Shown here piece by piece: positions 1 to 8,735 of a DNA stretch of 45,920 bases. The DNA lies in assembly GCA_035765895.1 (NCBI GenBank), contig DASTWL010000044.1, positions 1 to 45,920 on the forward strand, read 5' to 3'. Both the position numbers and the translations under genes were made by a program. The notes below the pieces were generated by a model. It was not told the DNA's origin. It made no database searches and saw only the letters and a list, made by a program, of their open reading frames with translations. Origin of the DNA: Verrucomicrobiia bacterium (GTDB lineage: Bacteria; Verrucomicrobiota; Verrucomicrobiia; Limisphaerales; DSYF01). Position 1 is the stretch's first letter. Each line of letters begins with the position of its first letter.

Positions 1-218
1 TAAAGATGATCAAGAAGCGAGTCGAAGAGAGCAAAGTGGCGGTTCGCAACTGCCGCCGCGATGGTGTCGACCACTTCAAGAAGCTCGAAAAGGACAAGAA
101 GATCTCGGAAGACGACTCGCGGCGCGGCCAGGAGCGTCTCCAGAAGCATATCGACACGGTGATCGCCGAGATTGACCGAATCGGGCAGCGCAAGGAACAG
201 GAAGTCCTCGAAGTATGA
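1..218 (+). CDS. frr: Ribosome recycling factor, C-terminal part (5' truncated by window edge)
   Basis: This is the last ~70 residues of ribosome recycling factor, which with EF-G splits the post-termination ribosome so subunits can be reused. The reading frame is open to the left edge, so the N-terminus lies outside the window. The fragment carries the family's basic helix ('EESKVAVRNCRRDG') followed by a charged helix with 'KISEDDSRRGQERLQKHID', matching the end of the three-helix domain I of RRF. The stop codon overlaps the start of uppS by 4 bp (ATGA), which suggests translational coupling. frr followed by an isoprenyl transferase is a widespread bacterial order. Family assignment is secure; only the missing N-terminus limits it. 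Confidence 0.93.
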   Translation, partial: KMIKKRVEESKVAVRNCRRDGVDHFKKLEKDKKISEDDSRRGQERLQKHIDTVIAEIDRIGQRKEQEVLEV

Positions 219-958
219 CCGATCCCGGTAGCCAGCCGCCCGATTGGGTCCCGCCGGCCGATCAACTGCCCCAGCACGTCGCCATCATCATGGATGGCAA
301 CGGGCGTTGGGCGAAGCAGCGGCATCTGCCGCGCGTGGAGGGGCACCGGCAGGGTGCGGAATCGGCGCGCGCCATCATTCGCGCGGCGGGCGAGCTGGGC
401 ATCAAGTATCTCACGCTCTACGCGTTCTCGACCGAGAACTGGAACCGTCCCAAGGACGAGGTGGATACGCTGATGAAATACCTCGTGCAGTATCTGAAGC
501 GTGAGACGCCCGAATTGAACAAGAGCAATGTCCGGCTCCAGGTCATCGGCCAGATCTGGCGGCTGCCGGAGAACGTGCAGGAGCAGGTTCGCAAATCCAT
601 TGCCACGCTGGAAAAGAACAACGGACTGACGCTCATTCTCGCGCTGAGCTACAGCGGGCGCAGCGAACTGTTGGACGCGGTGCGGGCCATCGCCGCCAAG
701 GCCAAGGACGGCAAGCTGGATCCTTCCGAGATCACCGAGCGGGTCATTTCCGAACACCTGCACACGCGCCACTGGCCAGATCCGGACCTGCTGATTCGCA
801 CGAGCGGCGAGATGCGCGTGAGCAATTTCCTGCTCTGGCAGATTTCCTACGCGGAGTTTGTCATCACGCCGACCCTCTGGCCCGATTTCCGCAAACCGCA
901 ACTCATCGAAGCGCTGGAGGAATACGCCCGGCGCCACCGGCGGTTCGGGGGGATTTGA
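215..958 (+). CDS. uppS: Isoprenyl transferase (undecaprenyl diphosphate synthase)
   Basis: The gene encodes a cis-prenyltransferase of 247 residues, the normal family length. It condenses isopentenyl diphosphate onto farnesyl diphosphate to make the C55 lipid carrier for peptidoglycan and other wall polymers, acting at the inner face of the cytoplasmic membrane. The diagnostic motif 'MDGNGRWAKQR' lies at residues 26-36, with the catalytic Asp in MDGNGRW. The substrate-binding motif 'LIRTSGE' is near residues 193-199, followed by 'RVSNFLLWQ'. The 4-bp overlap with frr argues for this start. The usual downstream cdsA is absent; instead the stop abuts the stop of ribF on the other strand with no spacer. 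Identity is very secure. Confidence 0.97.
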   Translation: MTDPGSQPPDWVPPADQLPQHVAIIMDGNGRWAKQRHLPRVEGHRQGAESARAIIRAAGELGIKYLTLYAFSTENWNRPKDEVDTLMKYLVQYLKRETPELNKSNVRLQVIGQIWRLPENVQEQVRKSIATLEKNNGLTLILALSYSGRSELLDAVRAIAAKAKDGKLDPSEITERVISEHLHTRHWPDPDLLIRTSGEMRVSNFLLWQISYAEFVITPTLWPDFRKPQLIEALEEYARRHRRFGGI

Positions 959-1951
959 CTAGAAGCACTTCGCGGCTGCCGCAATGTCGGCGGTGATTTG
1001 CGCCTTCAATGCATCAAGCGATGCGAACTTCATTTCGGCGCGGAGCTTGGCAATGAATTCCACTTCCAATTCCTGTCCGTAAAGGTCGCCGGCGAAATTC
1101 AAGAGATGCACCTCGAAGCGGCGTTCGTGCTTGCCGGTTTTCACCGTGGGACGCGTGCCGAGGTTGAGCGCGGCATGGAAAGTGGCGGCACGGGCGCCCC
1201 GCCCGTGAGCTTCTGTTGCATTTGAAACCGAGGGGCTCACGGGCGTCCCGCCCGCGTCACGATAAAACACCCGCGCGGCGTAAACGCCGTCGGGTGGCAG
1301 GACGAGGCCGGTCATGTCCAGATTCGCCGTGGGGAAGCCGAGCTGGTGGCCGAGTTGATCGCCGCGCACCACGGGCCCGCTGATGGAGTAAGTGCGGCCC
1401 AGCATCTGACTCGCGGCGTCGAAGTCGCCGGCTTGAATCGCGGCGCGGATGCGCGTGCTGCTGACGACTTCGTTGTCGAGCGCGACGGCGGCCATGCCGT
1501 GGACCGTGAAGCCAAGTTCAGCGCCGAGCTGGCGGAGCAGGGGGACGTTGCCGCTGCGCTTGTGCCCGAAGACGAAGTCCGCGCCGACGCAGATGCTCTG
1601 GAGCTTGCCGAGTTCATTCGCGAGTTTACGGATGAACTCCTCACCGGTTTGTTCGCTGAAGGCACGGGTGAACTCGATGAGCAATGTTGCGTCGGCGCCG
1701 AGCGAGGCGATCGCGCGGAGCTTTTGCGGCAGCGGATGGATCAGCGGCGGCACGCGGTCCGGCGCCACGATGACCGCCGGATGCCGGTCAAACGTCACCA
1801 CGAGGGCGAGGCCGTCGTGCTGGCGCGCATCGGCGATGGTTTGCCGGATGATTTGCTGGTGCCCGAGGTGCACGCCGTCGAAGACGCCGATGGCCAGACA
1901 GACTTTGCGTCCGTTGGTCGGGAGATCAGCGGCTTGGCGGATGACTTTCAC
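959..1951 (-). CDS. ribF: Bifunctional riboflavin kinase / FAD synthetase
   Basis: This 330-residue protein converts riboflavin to FMN and then FAD. The N-terminal FAD synthetase (nucleotidyltransferase) domain shows 'FDGVHLGHQ' at residues 24-32 and 'STRIR' near 165. The C-terminal riboflavin kinase domain shows 'GFPTAN' at 205-210 and 'NLGTRPTV' near 263. Between 'VYAARVFYR' and 'FHAALNLGTRPTV' the loop is about 25 residues longer than usual, and the extra DNA is a palindromic repeat (1191-1254) read through in frame. It is the last gene of the minus-strand nusA operon, 18 bp after truB. The core motifs are intact, so the enzyme is probably active, but the insertion sits in the kinase domain. 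Confidence 0.95.
   Translation of the reverse strand: MKVIRQAADLPTNGRKVCLAIGVFDGVHLGHQQIIRQTIADARQHDGLALVVTFDRHPAVIVAPDRVPPLIHPLPQKLRAIASLGADATLLIEFTRAFSEQTGEEFIRKLANELGKLQSICVGADFVFGHKRSGNVPLLRQLGAELGFTVHGMAAVALDNEVVSSTRIRAAIQAGDFDAASQMLGRTYSISGPVVRGDQLGHQLGFPTANLDMTGLVLPPDGVYAARVFYRDAGGTPVSPSVSNATEAHGRGARAATFHAALNLGTRPTVKTGKHERRFEVHLLNFAGDLYGQELEVEFIAKLRAEMKFASLDALKAQITADIAAAAKCF
1191..1254. repeat. Palindromic repeat element inserted in frame in ribF
   Basis: Two nearly identical 15-bp units lie at 1191-1205 (CGGGCGCCCCGCCCG) and 1240-1254 (CGGGCGTCCCGCCCG). Each is a small hairpin with a 6-bp stem and 3-base loop. They are also linked by a perfect 11-bp inverted repeat, CGCCCGTGAGC (1200-1210) and GCTCACGGGCG (1235-1245), with a 24-base spacer. 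The whole unit falls in an extended loop of the riboflavin kinase domain and keeps the reading frame. I infer a dispersed palindromic element that entered a coding sequence; only this copy is visible here. Confidence 0.6.
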
Positions 1952-1969
1952 ACGACGACTTTTCCTGCC

Positions 1970-2683
1970 TCAGGCGGACGCCAGCTTCAAGAACGGAATC
2001 ACGCGTTTTTCCAACTGCGCCTGGCTCATTTGCAGGATCGATTCGAGCGGCAGCGCATCGGCGACGTCGAACTTGCCGGAGACGGCGCGGCGCAGGGTGG
2101 CGAGATGCGCGCCGCAACCGAGTTGCTGGCCGAGTTCATGCGCGACGCTGCGGACGTAGGTGCCCTTGGTGCAGGCCAGCCGGAACTGGCCGAGCGGCTC
2201 GGCGTAGCTCGTGAAGCGGAAGTTGTAGATGTGCACGAGGCGCGGCTCACGCTCCACCTCGACGCCCTTGCGCGCCAGTTTGTAGAGCGGCACACCGTCC
2301 TTCTTGATGGCCGAAACCATCGGCGGTGTCTGCATGATGTCGCCGATGAACGGCGCGCAGGCTTCATTCAACTGCTCCAGCGTCAACGGCGGCACCGCCT
2401 TGGTCGCGGTGATTTCACCGTCGCAATCGTAGCTGTCGGTCGTCTCGCCAAACTTGATGGTGCCTTCGTAAACCTTGTCGTCGGACATCAGGCGTTCGGA
2501 GAGTTTCGTGCCGCGGCCCAGCACGATGATGAGCAGGCCGGTGGCGTTTGGGTCGAGCGTGCCGCAGTGGCCGACCTTCTTGATGCCGAACGTGCGGCGG
2601 ATTTTGTCCACGACGTCATGCGACGTGGGGCCGGCGGGTTTGTCGATGAGCAGCGCGCCGTCGAGCGCGGTGAATTCGTGCAT
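1970..2683 (-). CDS. truB: tRNA pseudouridine(55) synthase TruB
   Basis: TruB isomerises U55 to pseudouridine in the T-loop of tRNAs. The 237-residue product begins with 'GALLIDKPAGPTSHDVV' and carries the catalytic-Asp motif 'GTLDPNATG' at residues 41-49. It also has the family segments 'YEGTIKFGETTDSYD' and 'CTKGTYVRSVAHELG'. At 237 residues it is short and lacks a clear C-terminal PUA-type extension, as in many bacterial TruB proteins outside the enterics. It sits in the minus-strand nusA operon, 9 bp after nrnA and 18 bp before ribF, the classical position. Assignment is firm. Confidence 0.96.
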   Translation of the reverse strand: MHEFTALDGALLIDKPAGPTSHDVVDKIRRTFGIKKVGHCGTLDPNATGLLIIVLGRGTKLSERLMSDDKVYEGTIKFGETTDSYDCDGEITATKAVPPLTLEQLNEACAPFIGDIMQTPPMVSAIKKDGVPLYKLARKGVEVEREPRLVHIYNFRFTSYAEPLGQFRLACTKGTYVRSVAHELGQQLGCGAHLATLRRAVSGKFDVADALPLESILQMSQAQLEKRVIPFLKLASA

Positions 2684-2692
2684 GCGATGAAA

Positions 2693-3676
2693 TTACTTGG
2701 CGCGGTTGATCGCCTGTTTGATGGCGGCGATGACGCGACGCTGGACCGAGAGCGGGGAACCGGCAATGCGCGCGCCGGCGGCCGCGGGATGGCCGCCTCC
2801 GCCAAACTGTCCCGCGATCTCGTTGACGTTCACCTTGGGAGATTTGGAGCGGAGACTGACGCGCGTGCACTCCGGTTCCATCTCCTCGAACGTGACGGCC
2901 ACCACCACGGGCTCGATGGCGCGAATATGGTCGATCAACCCCTCCGAATCCGCGGTGTCGGCGCCGGTCCGGGTGAAGTCGCGCTTTCGCAGCCAGAAAT
3001 AGCCGATGCGGTTGTTGTGCGTGAGGTGGAAATGGGAATAGACGTGCTGCAACAGCTTGGCCCGCGAGACCGGATAGGATTGATAAACCTCGTGGCAGAT
3101 GTGCGCGAGGTTGGCTCCGCGCGACACCAGTTCTGCGGCGGTGTGGTAGGTGCTCGGGCGCGTGGTCGGATATTGAAACGAACCCGTGTCGGTGGACACG
3201 GCCGTGAACAGGCAGTCGGCAATGGGCTTGGTGATCGGCCAGCGGGCGGCTTTCAGGAGGCGGAAAATCAACTCGCCAGTCGAGGGCTCGCGGGCGGAAA
3301 CCCAGTTCAAGTTCGCGTAACGCGTGTTGCTCTCGTGATGGTCGATGTTGATGAAAAACTTGCGCCGGGCGATGTGCTCGCCCACGGTGCCCAGCCGCTC
3401 GAAACTCGCCGCGTCGGTGGCAATGACGCAATCAAACTCCTGTCCCGGTTTGGGCGGCTGGATGACATTGTCCAGATCCAGGAAGCGGTATTTTTGCGGA
3501 ATGGGATCCTGGTTCCAGCAGGAGACTTTTTTGCCTTCGGCCAGCAGGGCGAGGGTCAGGCCGAGTTGGGAGCCAACACAATCTCCGTCCGGGCGCATGT
3601 GGCCGACCACGCAGAAGGTCTGGTGCTCGTGCACGGCGTCCACGATGCGATCGATGATTTTGGGATGGGGCTTCAT
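2693..3676 (-). CDS. nrnA: DHH-family oligoribonuclease / pAp phosphatase (NrnA type)
   Basis: The 327-residue DHH/DHHA1 phosphoesterase is expected to degrade nanoRNAs and to dephosphorylate 3'-phosphoadenosine 5'-phosphate in the cytoplasm. The metal-binding motif 'GHMRPDGDCVGSQ' is at residues 25-37, 'DHHESN' at 112-117, 'TDTGSFQ' near 172-178, and the DHHA1 'GGGGHPAAAG' loop at 292-301. All key acidic and His residues of the DHH site are present. It is sandwiched between rbfA (12 bp) and truB (9 bp), which is the standard location for nrnA in bacteria lacking an Orn-type exonuclease nearby. Family assignment is secure; the exact balance of the two activities is inferred. Confidence 0.93.
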   Translation of the reverse strand: MKPHPKIIDRIVDAVHEHQTFCVVGHMRPDGDCVGSQLGLTLALLAEGKKVSCWNQDPIPQKYRFLDLDNVIQPPKPGQEFDCVIATDAASFERLGTVGEHIARRKFFINIDHHESNTRYANLNWVSAREPSTGELIFRLLKAARWPITKPIADCLFTAVSTDTGSFQYPTTRPSTYHTAAELVSRGANLAHICHEVYQSYPVSRAKLLQHVYSHFHLTHNNRIGYFWLRKRDFTRTGADTADSEGLIDHIRAIEPVVVAVTFEEMEPECTRVSLRSKSPKVNVNEIAGQFGGGGHPAAAGARIAGSPLSVQRRVIAAIKQAINRAK

Positions 3677-3688
3677 GCCGGAATCGAT

Positions 3689-4051
3689 TCAAGCGGCGGG
3701 CCCGGAGCCAGTGCGCTCGATTTCGTCAATGATTTGCAGCACCCGGTGCGCCTTCTCAATCGTGTCATCCATGATGAACGTGAGGGTGGGGGTGTATTTG
3801 AGCACGATGGCCCGGCCAATCTGGCCTTGAATCAGCACGCGTTTTTCCTCGATCCGCTTGAGCGCGCGCTTTTGCTGGTCGGGCTTGCCCAGCAGGCTGA
3901 TGAAAACCTTGGCGGACCGGAGGTCGCCGGAGGTTTCCACGGCGTTGACGGACACGAGGCCCACGTCGGTGATGGACAGTTCGCGGCGGATAATTTCGCC
4001 GATCTCGTGTTTCAACAGTTCGTTGACCCGTTCTATTCTGCGCGAAGCCAT
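3689..4051 (-). CDS. rbfA: 30S ribosome-binding factor RbfA
   Basis: RbfA binds the immature 30S subunit and promotes 16S rRNA 5'-end maturation. The 120-residue product shows the KH-type fold signature: an N-terminal 'RRIERVNELLKHEIGEIIRREL', a central 'VETSGDLRSAKVFIS', and a C-terminal 'LKYTPTLTFIMDDTIEKA'. Length matches the family. It lies between infB (72 bp upstream) and nrnA (12 bp downstream) in the operon. The ATG at 4051 gives the canonical 'MASRRIERVNELL' start. Confidence 0.96.
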   Translation of the reverse strand: MASRRIERVNELLKHEIGEIIRRELSITDVGLVSVNAVETSGDLRSAKVFISLLGKPDQQKRALKRIEEKRVLIQGQIGRAIVLKYTPTLTFIMDDTIEKAHRVLQIIDEIERTGSGPAA

Positions 4052-4123
4052 GATGCTCTTAACTCCAGCGGGACCGCCGGACGTCCGGTCGCCGGCGGGG
4101 TCATCCGGCGCTGACCGGTGACG

Positions 4124-6676
4124 TCAAAGTTTCTGGGCCACCTTCTCGACCGCGTAGCACTCGATGATGTCGCCTTCCTGAAATTCGCCAAACCCCTCGA
4201 TGCGGATGCCGCATTCCATGCCGGCGCGGATTTCGTTCACTTCGTCCTGGAAGCGGCGCAGCGACTGCGTAACCCCCTCGTAGATGAGGTCCTTGCGGCG
4301 GCGCACGCGCACTTTGCCGCGCACGATCCGCCCGTTGGTGACCATGCAACCGGCCACCGGCACGCCCTTCGAGAGTTCAAACACCTTGCGCACTTCGGCC
4401 GTGCCGGTGGTGGTTTCCTTGAGGACCGGCTCGAGCAATCCGGCCATGGCCGCCTTCACCTCGTCCACGAGTTCGTAGATGATGGCGTAAAGCTTGATCT
4501 GCACGCCGTGATGCTTCGCCTTGTCATTGACACCGGTGTCAATGCGCGTGTGGAAGCCGAGGATGACCGCCTTGGACGCCGCGGCGAGCGCAACGTCGGA
4601 TTCCGTGATGGTGCCGACGGCGCTGTGAACGACCTCCAGCGTCACCTTGTCGGATTCGATCTTGGTGATTTCGCTGACGATGGCCTCGACGGAGCCTTGC
4701 GTGTCGGCCTTGACGATGACCTTGAGCGCCTTGCTTTGCTGCGCGTCCAGCGTGGCGAACAGGTTTTCCAACGTCACCTTGGCGCGGTTCTCGAGTTCGG
4801 CGCTCTTGTTTTCCTGGGCGCGTTTCTCGCCGATTTCGCGGGCGGTCTTTTCGTCTTCAGCAACGACGAATTCGATGCCGGCTTCAGGCACGCCATTCAG
4901 GCCGAGGACGCGCACGGCCACGGAGGGGCCGGCCTCCTTGAGCCGTTTGCCTTCTTCGTTGATCAGCGCACGGGCCTTGCCGTAATGCTCGCCGCACAAA
5001 ATGACGTCGCCGACGTGCAGGGTGCCCTTCCGCACCAGCACCGTTGCTATGGGGCCGCCGGGCTCGAGGCCGGACTCGATGACGTTGCCCTTGGCGCCGC
5101 GCGTGGGGTTCGCCTTCAGTTCGAGCAGGTCGGCTTGCAGCACAATCGCGCTGAGCAATTTGTCCACGCCCTGCTTGGTCAGCGCCGAACAATCCACAAA
5201 AATGTTGTCACCACCCCAGTCGTCGGGCACCACGCCCTTGTCCTGCAATTGCTGCCGCACTTGCATCGGGTTGGCATTCGGATGGTCGCACTTGTTGACG
5301 GCCACAATGATTGGAACCTTGGCGGCCTTGGCGTGGCTCAGCGCTTCGAGCGTTTGTGGCATGACGCCGTCATTCGCTGCGACGACGAGCACCACAATGT
5401 CGGTGACGTTCGCGCCGCGCGCGCGCATGGAGCTGAACGCGGCATGGCCCGGGGTGTCGAGGAAGGTGATTTGTTGCAGTTCGCCCTTCTTCTCCGGATG
5501 CGGCACGGAAATCGTGTAAGCGCCGATGTGCTGCGTAATGCCGCCGGCTTCGCCCTTGGCGACGTCCGATTTGCGAATGACATCGAGCAGCGTGGTCTTG
5601 CCATGGTCCACGTGACCCATGATGGTGACGACGGGCGGCCGGGGTTTGAGATCTTCCGGACGGTCTTCGTCCTCCACCACCTCGACCTTCGGCTGCGGTT
5701 TGTGAACCTGACCCTCGCCCTTGGCGCGTTTTTCAACTTCAAACCGCACGCCAAACTTGGCGCACACGCGTTGCGCGACGCCTTCGTCCACCGTCTGATT
5801 GACGCTGGCGAACACGCCGAGCTGCATCAATTCAGCGATGACGACAAATGGCTTTTGCTTCAACTGTTCGGCAAGGTCGCGCACCACGATCGGTGGCTTG
5901 AGCCGGATGATGGCGGCGTCCTCGGGCAGATCAATGTTGGTGGCTGCCGGGCCACCCGACCGGGTCGGCGGCGCCTTGGCAGCCGGCGCGCCAGTTCCGC
6001 GCCCGGCTTGCCCCCCGCGTGGCGGCGTGCCGGGTCGGTTTTGACGGTCATCGCGTTGCGGTGCTCCGGGCCGTCCGGCAGGCCGGCCGGCGCCCCGGTC
6101 GGAGGAGCGGGGACCGCTGCGCATGGGCAAATTGATGCGGCCCACCAACTGGCCCACCTTGGGCGGCGGGGGAGTGGCGGGGGCGGCCGGCGCGGGTGGC
6201 GCCGCGGGGGCAACCGGCGCCGGAGCAGGCTCCGGAGCGGGCGGCGGTTCCGGGGCTGGAGCCGGGGCGGCCTCGGTTGCGGGCGCCTGCGGTTCGACTG
6301 AGGCCGGTTCTGCCGGTTCTGCCGGTGCGGGAGAAGCGGCGGGCGCGGGTTCCGGCTTGGTTTCTGGCGCGGGTTCGTGGCGGATGAGCACCACCGGCGC
6401 GGGTTCGGGTTTGGGCGGCTCGGGGGGTGGCGTTTCAACCTTGATTTCGACGGGAACAGGCGGGGCCGGGGGCACCGCGGGCTCGGGCGCCGCGATCTTG
6501 GCTTTCAGGGCCGGATGGGACTCGATGATCTGCTGCTCCAGATATTCGGCGGTGATCTTGTCGAGAGAGCTGGAAGGGACTTTGGCGGCGGAAATACCCA
6601 GTTCTTTGGCTTTGGTTATTACTTCCTTGTTCTCCAAGCCAAGTTTCTTAGCAATGTCGTAGATGCGAACGGGCAT
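4124..6676 (-). CDS. infB: Translation initiation factor IF-2
   Basis: IF-2 is the GTPase that delivers initiator fMet-tRNA to the 30S complex and drives subunit joining. The start at 6676 gives '[19 protein letters not shown]', the standard IF2 N-terminal domain; the frame is open further upstream but that part has no family similarity. The 850-residue protein has an N-domain (1-60), a Pro/Ala-rich linker (about 65-175) passing into an Arg/Gly/Pro-rich linker (to 245), and a second IF2N domain (248-312). The G domain has 'GHVDHGKT' at 354-361, 'DTPGH' at 407-411 and 'NKCD' at 461-464, and is followed by the usual C-terminal domains. It is 88 bp after nusA. Very secure. Confidence 0.97.
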   Translation of the reverse strand: MPVRIYDIAKKLGLENKEVITKAKELGISAAKVPSSSLDKITAEYLEQQIIESHPALKAKIAAPEPAVPPAPPVPVEIKVETPPPEPPKPEPAPVVLIRHEPAPETKPEPAPAASPAPAEPAEPASVEPQAPATEAAPAPAPEPPPAPEPAPAPVAPAAPPAPAAPATPPPPKVGQLVGRINLPMRSGPRSSDRGAGRPAGRPGAPQRDDRQNRPGTPPRGGQAGRGTGAPAAKAPPTRSGGPAATNIDLPEDAAIIRLKPPIVVRDLAEQLKQKPFVVIAELMQLGVFASVNQTVDEGVAQRVCAKFGVRFEVEKRAKGEGQVHKPQPKVEVVEDEDRPEDLKPRPPVVTIMGHVDHGKTTLLDVIRKSDVAKGEAGGITQHIGAYTISVPHPEKKGELQQITFLDTPGHAAFSSMRARGANVTDIVVLVVAANDGVMPQTLEALSHAKAAKVPIIVAVNKCDHPNANPMQVRQQLQDKGVVPDDWGGDNIFVDCSALTKQGVDKLLSAIVLQADLLELKANPTRGAKGNVIESGLEPGGPIATVLVRKGTLHVGDVILCGEHYGKARALINEEGKRLKEAGPSVAVRVLGLNGVPEAGIEFVVAEDEKTAREIGEKRAQENKSAELENRAKVTLENLFATLDAQQSKALKVIVKADTQGSVEAIVSEITKIESDKVTLEVVHSAVGTITESDVALAAASKAVILGFHTRIDTGVNDKAKHHGVQIKLYAIIYELVDEVKAAMAGLLEPVLKETTTGTAEVRKVFELSKGVPVAGCMVTNGRIVRGKVRVRRRKDLIYEGVTQSLRRFQDEVNEIRAGMECGIRIEGFGEFQEGDIIECYAVEKVAQKL

Positions 6677-6764
6677 AGTTTCAATATGCTCGCGCCTTGA
6701 ACTGCCACCCCAGCATTCATAGGCCCGAGCTAAAATTCCAAATGGTCGCCACCGGCGGCATAAA

Positions 6765-8045
6765 TCAGCCGGAGATTTCGGTCTCGCCAACCTTGATCGT
6801 GCGGCGGGCGGCCTCTTCGCGCGCAGACTGCAAAATCGCGCCGGCGTGGGCCGCCACTTCCGGGATTTCGGCCAGGTCGCTTTCCTCCGCCTGCAGCAAC
6901 AGTTCGAGACTGCCAAATCCATGATGCACGAGCACGTCGGCCTGCTCGCGCGTGAGCCCGGGAATCGCGGCCAGCGACTCGACGGCTTCCGCGACTTTCT
7001 CTTCAAAGCCTTTCGTCACGACCACTTCGGGTTCGATATCCACCTGCCAGCCGGTCAGCTTGGAGGTGAGACGCGCGTTCTGGCCGCGTTTGCCGATGGC
7101 CAGGGAAAGCTGGTCTTCGCTGACGATGATCCGGGCCCGCCGCGTTTCCTCATCAATCTCGAAGGTCTTCAGCTTGGCGGGCGACAATGCGTTCGTGAGG
7201 AAGTTGCGAATGTTCGGATCCCAGCGGATGATGTCCACCTTCTCATTGTTCAACTCGCGGACAATGTTTTTCACGCGCTGGCCGCGCAGGCCGACACAGG
7301 CGCCGACCGGATCCACTTTTTCATCACGGGTCCAGACCGCGAGTTTGGTGCGGAAGCCCGGTTCGCGGGCGATGCCTTTGATTTCGATGGTGCCATCGTT
7401 GATTTCGGACACTTCCAGCTGGAACAGCTTCACCACGAAGCGCGGGTCGGCGCGGGACAAAATGATTTCCGGGCCGTGGGCCGTTTGTTCAACGGCCTTG
7501 ACGTAGCAGCGGATGCGCTCGCCGATCTGGTATTCTTCCGTCGGGACGCGTTCCCGGTTGGGCAGCAGGGCTTCATACTTGCCGAGATCGACGATGACGT
7601 CGGAGCGTTCAAACCGCCGGACCGTGCCGCTGATGATGTCACCCACGCGATCTTTGAATTCCGCGAAAATGAGCGCCTTTTCGGCCTTGCGCAACTGCTG
7701 CATGATGGTCTGCTTCGCATACTGCGCCGCAATGCGGCCGAAACCGGTCGGGGTGACTTCGATTTCCAGTTCGTCGCCGATTTTGGCCTCGGGGTTGATG
7801 CGACGCGCGTCGAACTGGGAAATTTGGTCGTGCTTGGAAATGACCCGTTCAGCCACGACGAGTTTGGCAAACGCCTTGATGTCACCGGTTTTGGGTTCGA
7901 TATCAACCCGCAGTTCCCGCGCCGGACCGACGGCCTTCTTGGCAGCAGAAAGGAGGGATTCCTGGACAGCAGCCAGCAAAACATCGCGGCCGATGCCCTT
8001 TTCCTTTTCCCAATACTCCAATACTGCAAGAAGATCTGCGTTCAT
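6765..8045 (-). CDS. nusA: Transcription termination/antitermination factor NusA
   Basis: NusA binds RNA polymerase and modulates pausing, intrinsic termination and antitermination. The 426-residue product has the N-terminal polymerase-binding domain (1-130), an S1 domain (about 135-188, 'GTVRRFERSDVIVDLG') and KH1 with 'GLRGQRVKNI' (252-261). KH2 has 'IGKRGQNARL' (317-326), and a single helix-hairpin-helix type C-terminal unit (about 355-412) follows. It is the first gene of the minus-strand operon nusA-infB-rbfA-nrnA-truB-ribF. The usual rimP upstream is missing: the neighbour is on the opposite strand. A terminator-like hairpin 33 bp upstream of the start suggests leader attenuation, perhaps autoregulatory. 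Confidence 0.97.
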   Translation of the reverse strand: MNADLLAVLEYWEKEKGIGRDVLLAAVQESLLSAAKKAVGPARELRVDIEPKTGDIKAFAKLVVAERVISKHDQISQFDARRINPEAKIGDELEIEVTPTGFGRIAAQYAKQTIMQQLRKAEKALIFAEFKDRVGDIISGTVRRFERSDVIVDLGKYEALLPNRERVPTEEYQIGERIRCYVKAVEQTAHGPEIILSRADPRFVVKLFQLEVSEINDGTIEIKGIAREPGFRTKLAVWTRDEKVDPVGACVGLRGQRVKNIVRELNNEKVDIIRWDPNIRNFLTNALSPAKLKTFEIDEETRRARIIVSEDQLSLAIGKRGQNARLTSKLTGWQVDIEPEVVVTKGFEEKVAEAVESLAAIPGLTREQADVLVHHGFGSLELLLQAEESDLAEIPEVAAHAGAILQSAREEAARRTIKVGETEISG

Positions 8046-8077
8046 AACTCGTTCTCTCTTCTCCCCGTCTGGGGAAC

Positions 8078-8109
8078 AAAAAAGTCGGCAGATTTTATTC
8101 TTCCGACTT
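8078..8109 (-). terminator. Terminator-like hairpin in the nusA leader (candidate attenuator)
   Basis: Reading the minus strand, AAGTCGG pairs perfectly with CCGACTT across a 14-base loop and is followed by a run of six T (plus-strand positions 8078-8083 are A). This is an intrinsic terminator oriented toward nusA, ending about 33 bp before its start codon. No minus-strand gene lies upstream for it to terminate. Just upstream, two mutually exclusive pairings exist: GCTGG/CCAGC (8115-8128) and GGTAAA/TTTACC. The control role is inferred from position and orientation. Confidence 0.6.
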
Positions 8110-8261
8110 GGCGCGCTGGTAAACCAGCAAACTTTACCGTTCTAGCCAAACGCTAAATACAGCGGGGGGGAGCGTCAAGCCTCGTTTTGGCGCGGATGGG
8201 TTCAACGACCCGCCGGCAGGAAACGTTTTGCGTTTTTTTTGCGTCAACCTACTTTCGGCGC

Positions 8262-8633
8262 GTGAACGAACCGCTTGCCCTGTTGCTGTGCGAAAGAGGG
8301 TTGATTGCCACGCAGTTGACGCAACGCCTGGAGGCGTTGCGCTACCGCCTGCACGTCGTGGGCAAGCCGCCGGAATTGGTCGCCGCAGCCCTCACGGAAA
8401 AAGCCATGATCATTCTGGCAGACGTTGAGAGCAACACGCCGGAGGTGGTGCAGGCCCTGATGCAACTCCGTGCCGATGCCGCCACCGCGCACATTCCCGT
8501 GATCGCCTTCGGGCGGGAGATGAATGACCACACGCAAGCCGACCTCGTGGCGCGCGGCGCCACGATGGCCGTCAACGAAGTTGCGATTCTGAGTCATCTT
8601 GCCCAACTCCTTGACCGGGCGCTGGAAATCTAG
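8262..8633 (+). CDS. Degenerate receiver-like (CheY-fold) single-domain protein
   Basis: A 123-residue protein whose alternating strand/helix pattern resembles a response-regulator receiver: 'LALLLCERG', then 'AMIILADVES', then 'IPVIAFG', then 'GATMAVNE'. The Asp in 'LADVES' sits where the phosphoacceptor would be. The acidic pair of strand 1 is reduced to Cys-Glu, the Thr/Ser switch position is occupied by Phe-Gly, and the conserved Lys is replaced by Asn. It may therefore be phosphorylation-independent. The GTG at 8262 starts at the first strand; an ATG at 8187 would add 25 residues with no family resemblance. No kinase is adjacent. It diverges from nusA. The fold is an inference from pattern, not from close recognition. 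Confidence 0.55.
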   Translation: MNEPLALLLCERGLIATQLTQRLEALRYRLHVVGKPPELVAAALTEKAMIILADVESNTPEVVQALMQLRADAATAHIPVIAFGREMNDHTQADLVARGATMAVNEVAILSHLAQLLDRALEI

Positions 8634-8735
8634 CTGGTTGCCCAGCTGGTTGCGGATTGCCACCGCGTTCAACGAACCGTCGAAACAACATTTGCTGCTC
8701 TCTTCGGGTCAAAAGATGGTTAGAATATCAAATGA

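Noticed and set aside
1346-4114. A 922-codon open frame on the plus strand, antisense to ribF, truB, nrnA and rbfA.
   Set aside because: It lacks any family motif, is rich in His/Arg/Asp typical of the antisense of GC-rich genes, and all four opposing genes are firmly identified.
4118-6301. A 727-codon open frame on the plus strand, antisense to infB.
   Set aside because: It is explained by codon bias of infB on the other strand; no motifs, and it ends in the Gly/Arg-rich shadow of the Pro/Ala linker.
6677-7006. A 110-residue N-terminal extension of IF-2 in the same frame.
   Set aside because: It overlaps the nusA coding region, has no IF-2 similarity, and the standard '[13 protein letters not shown]' start lies inside.
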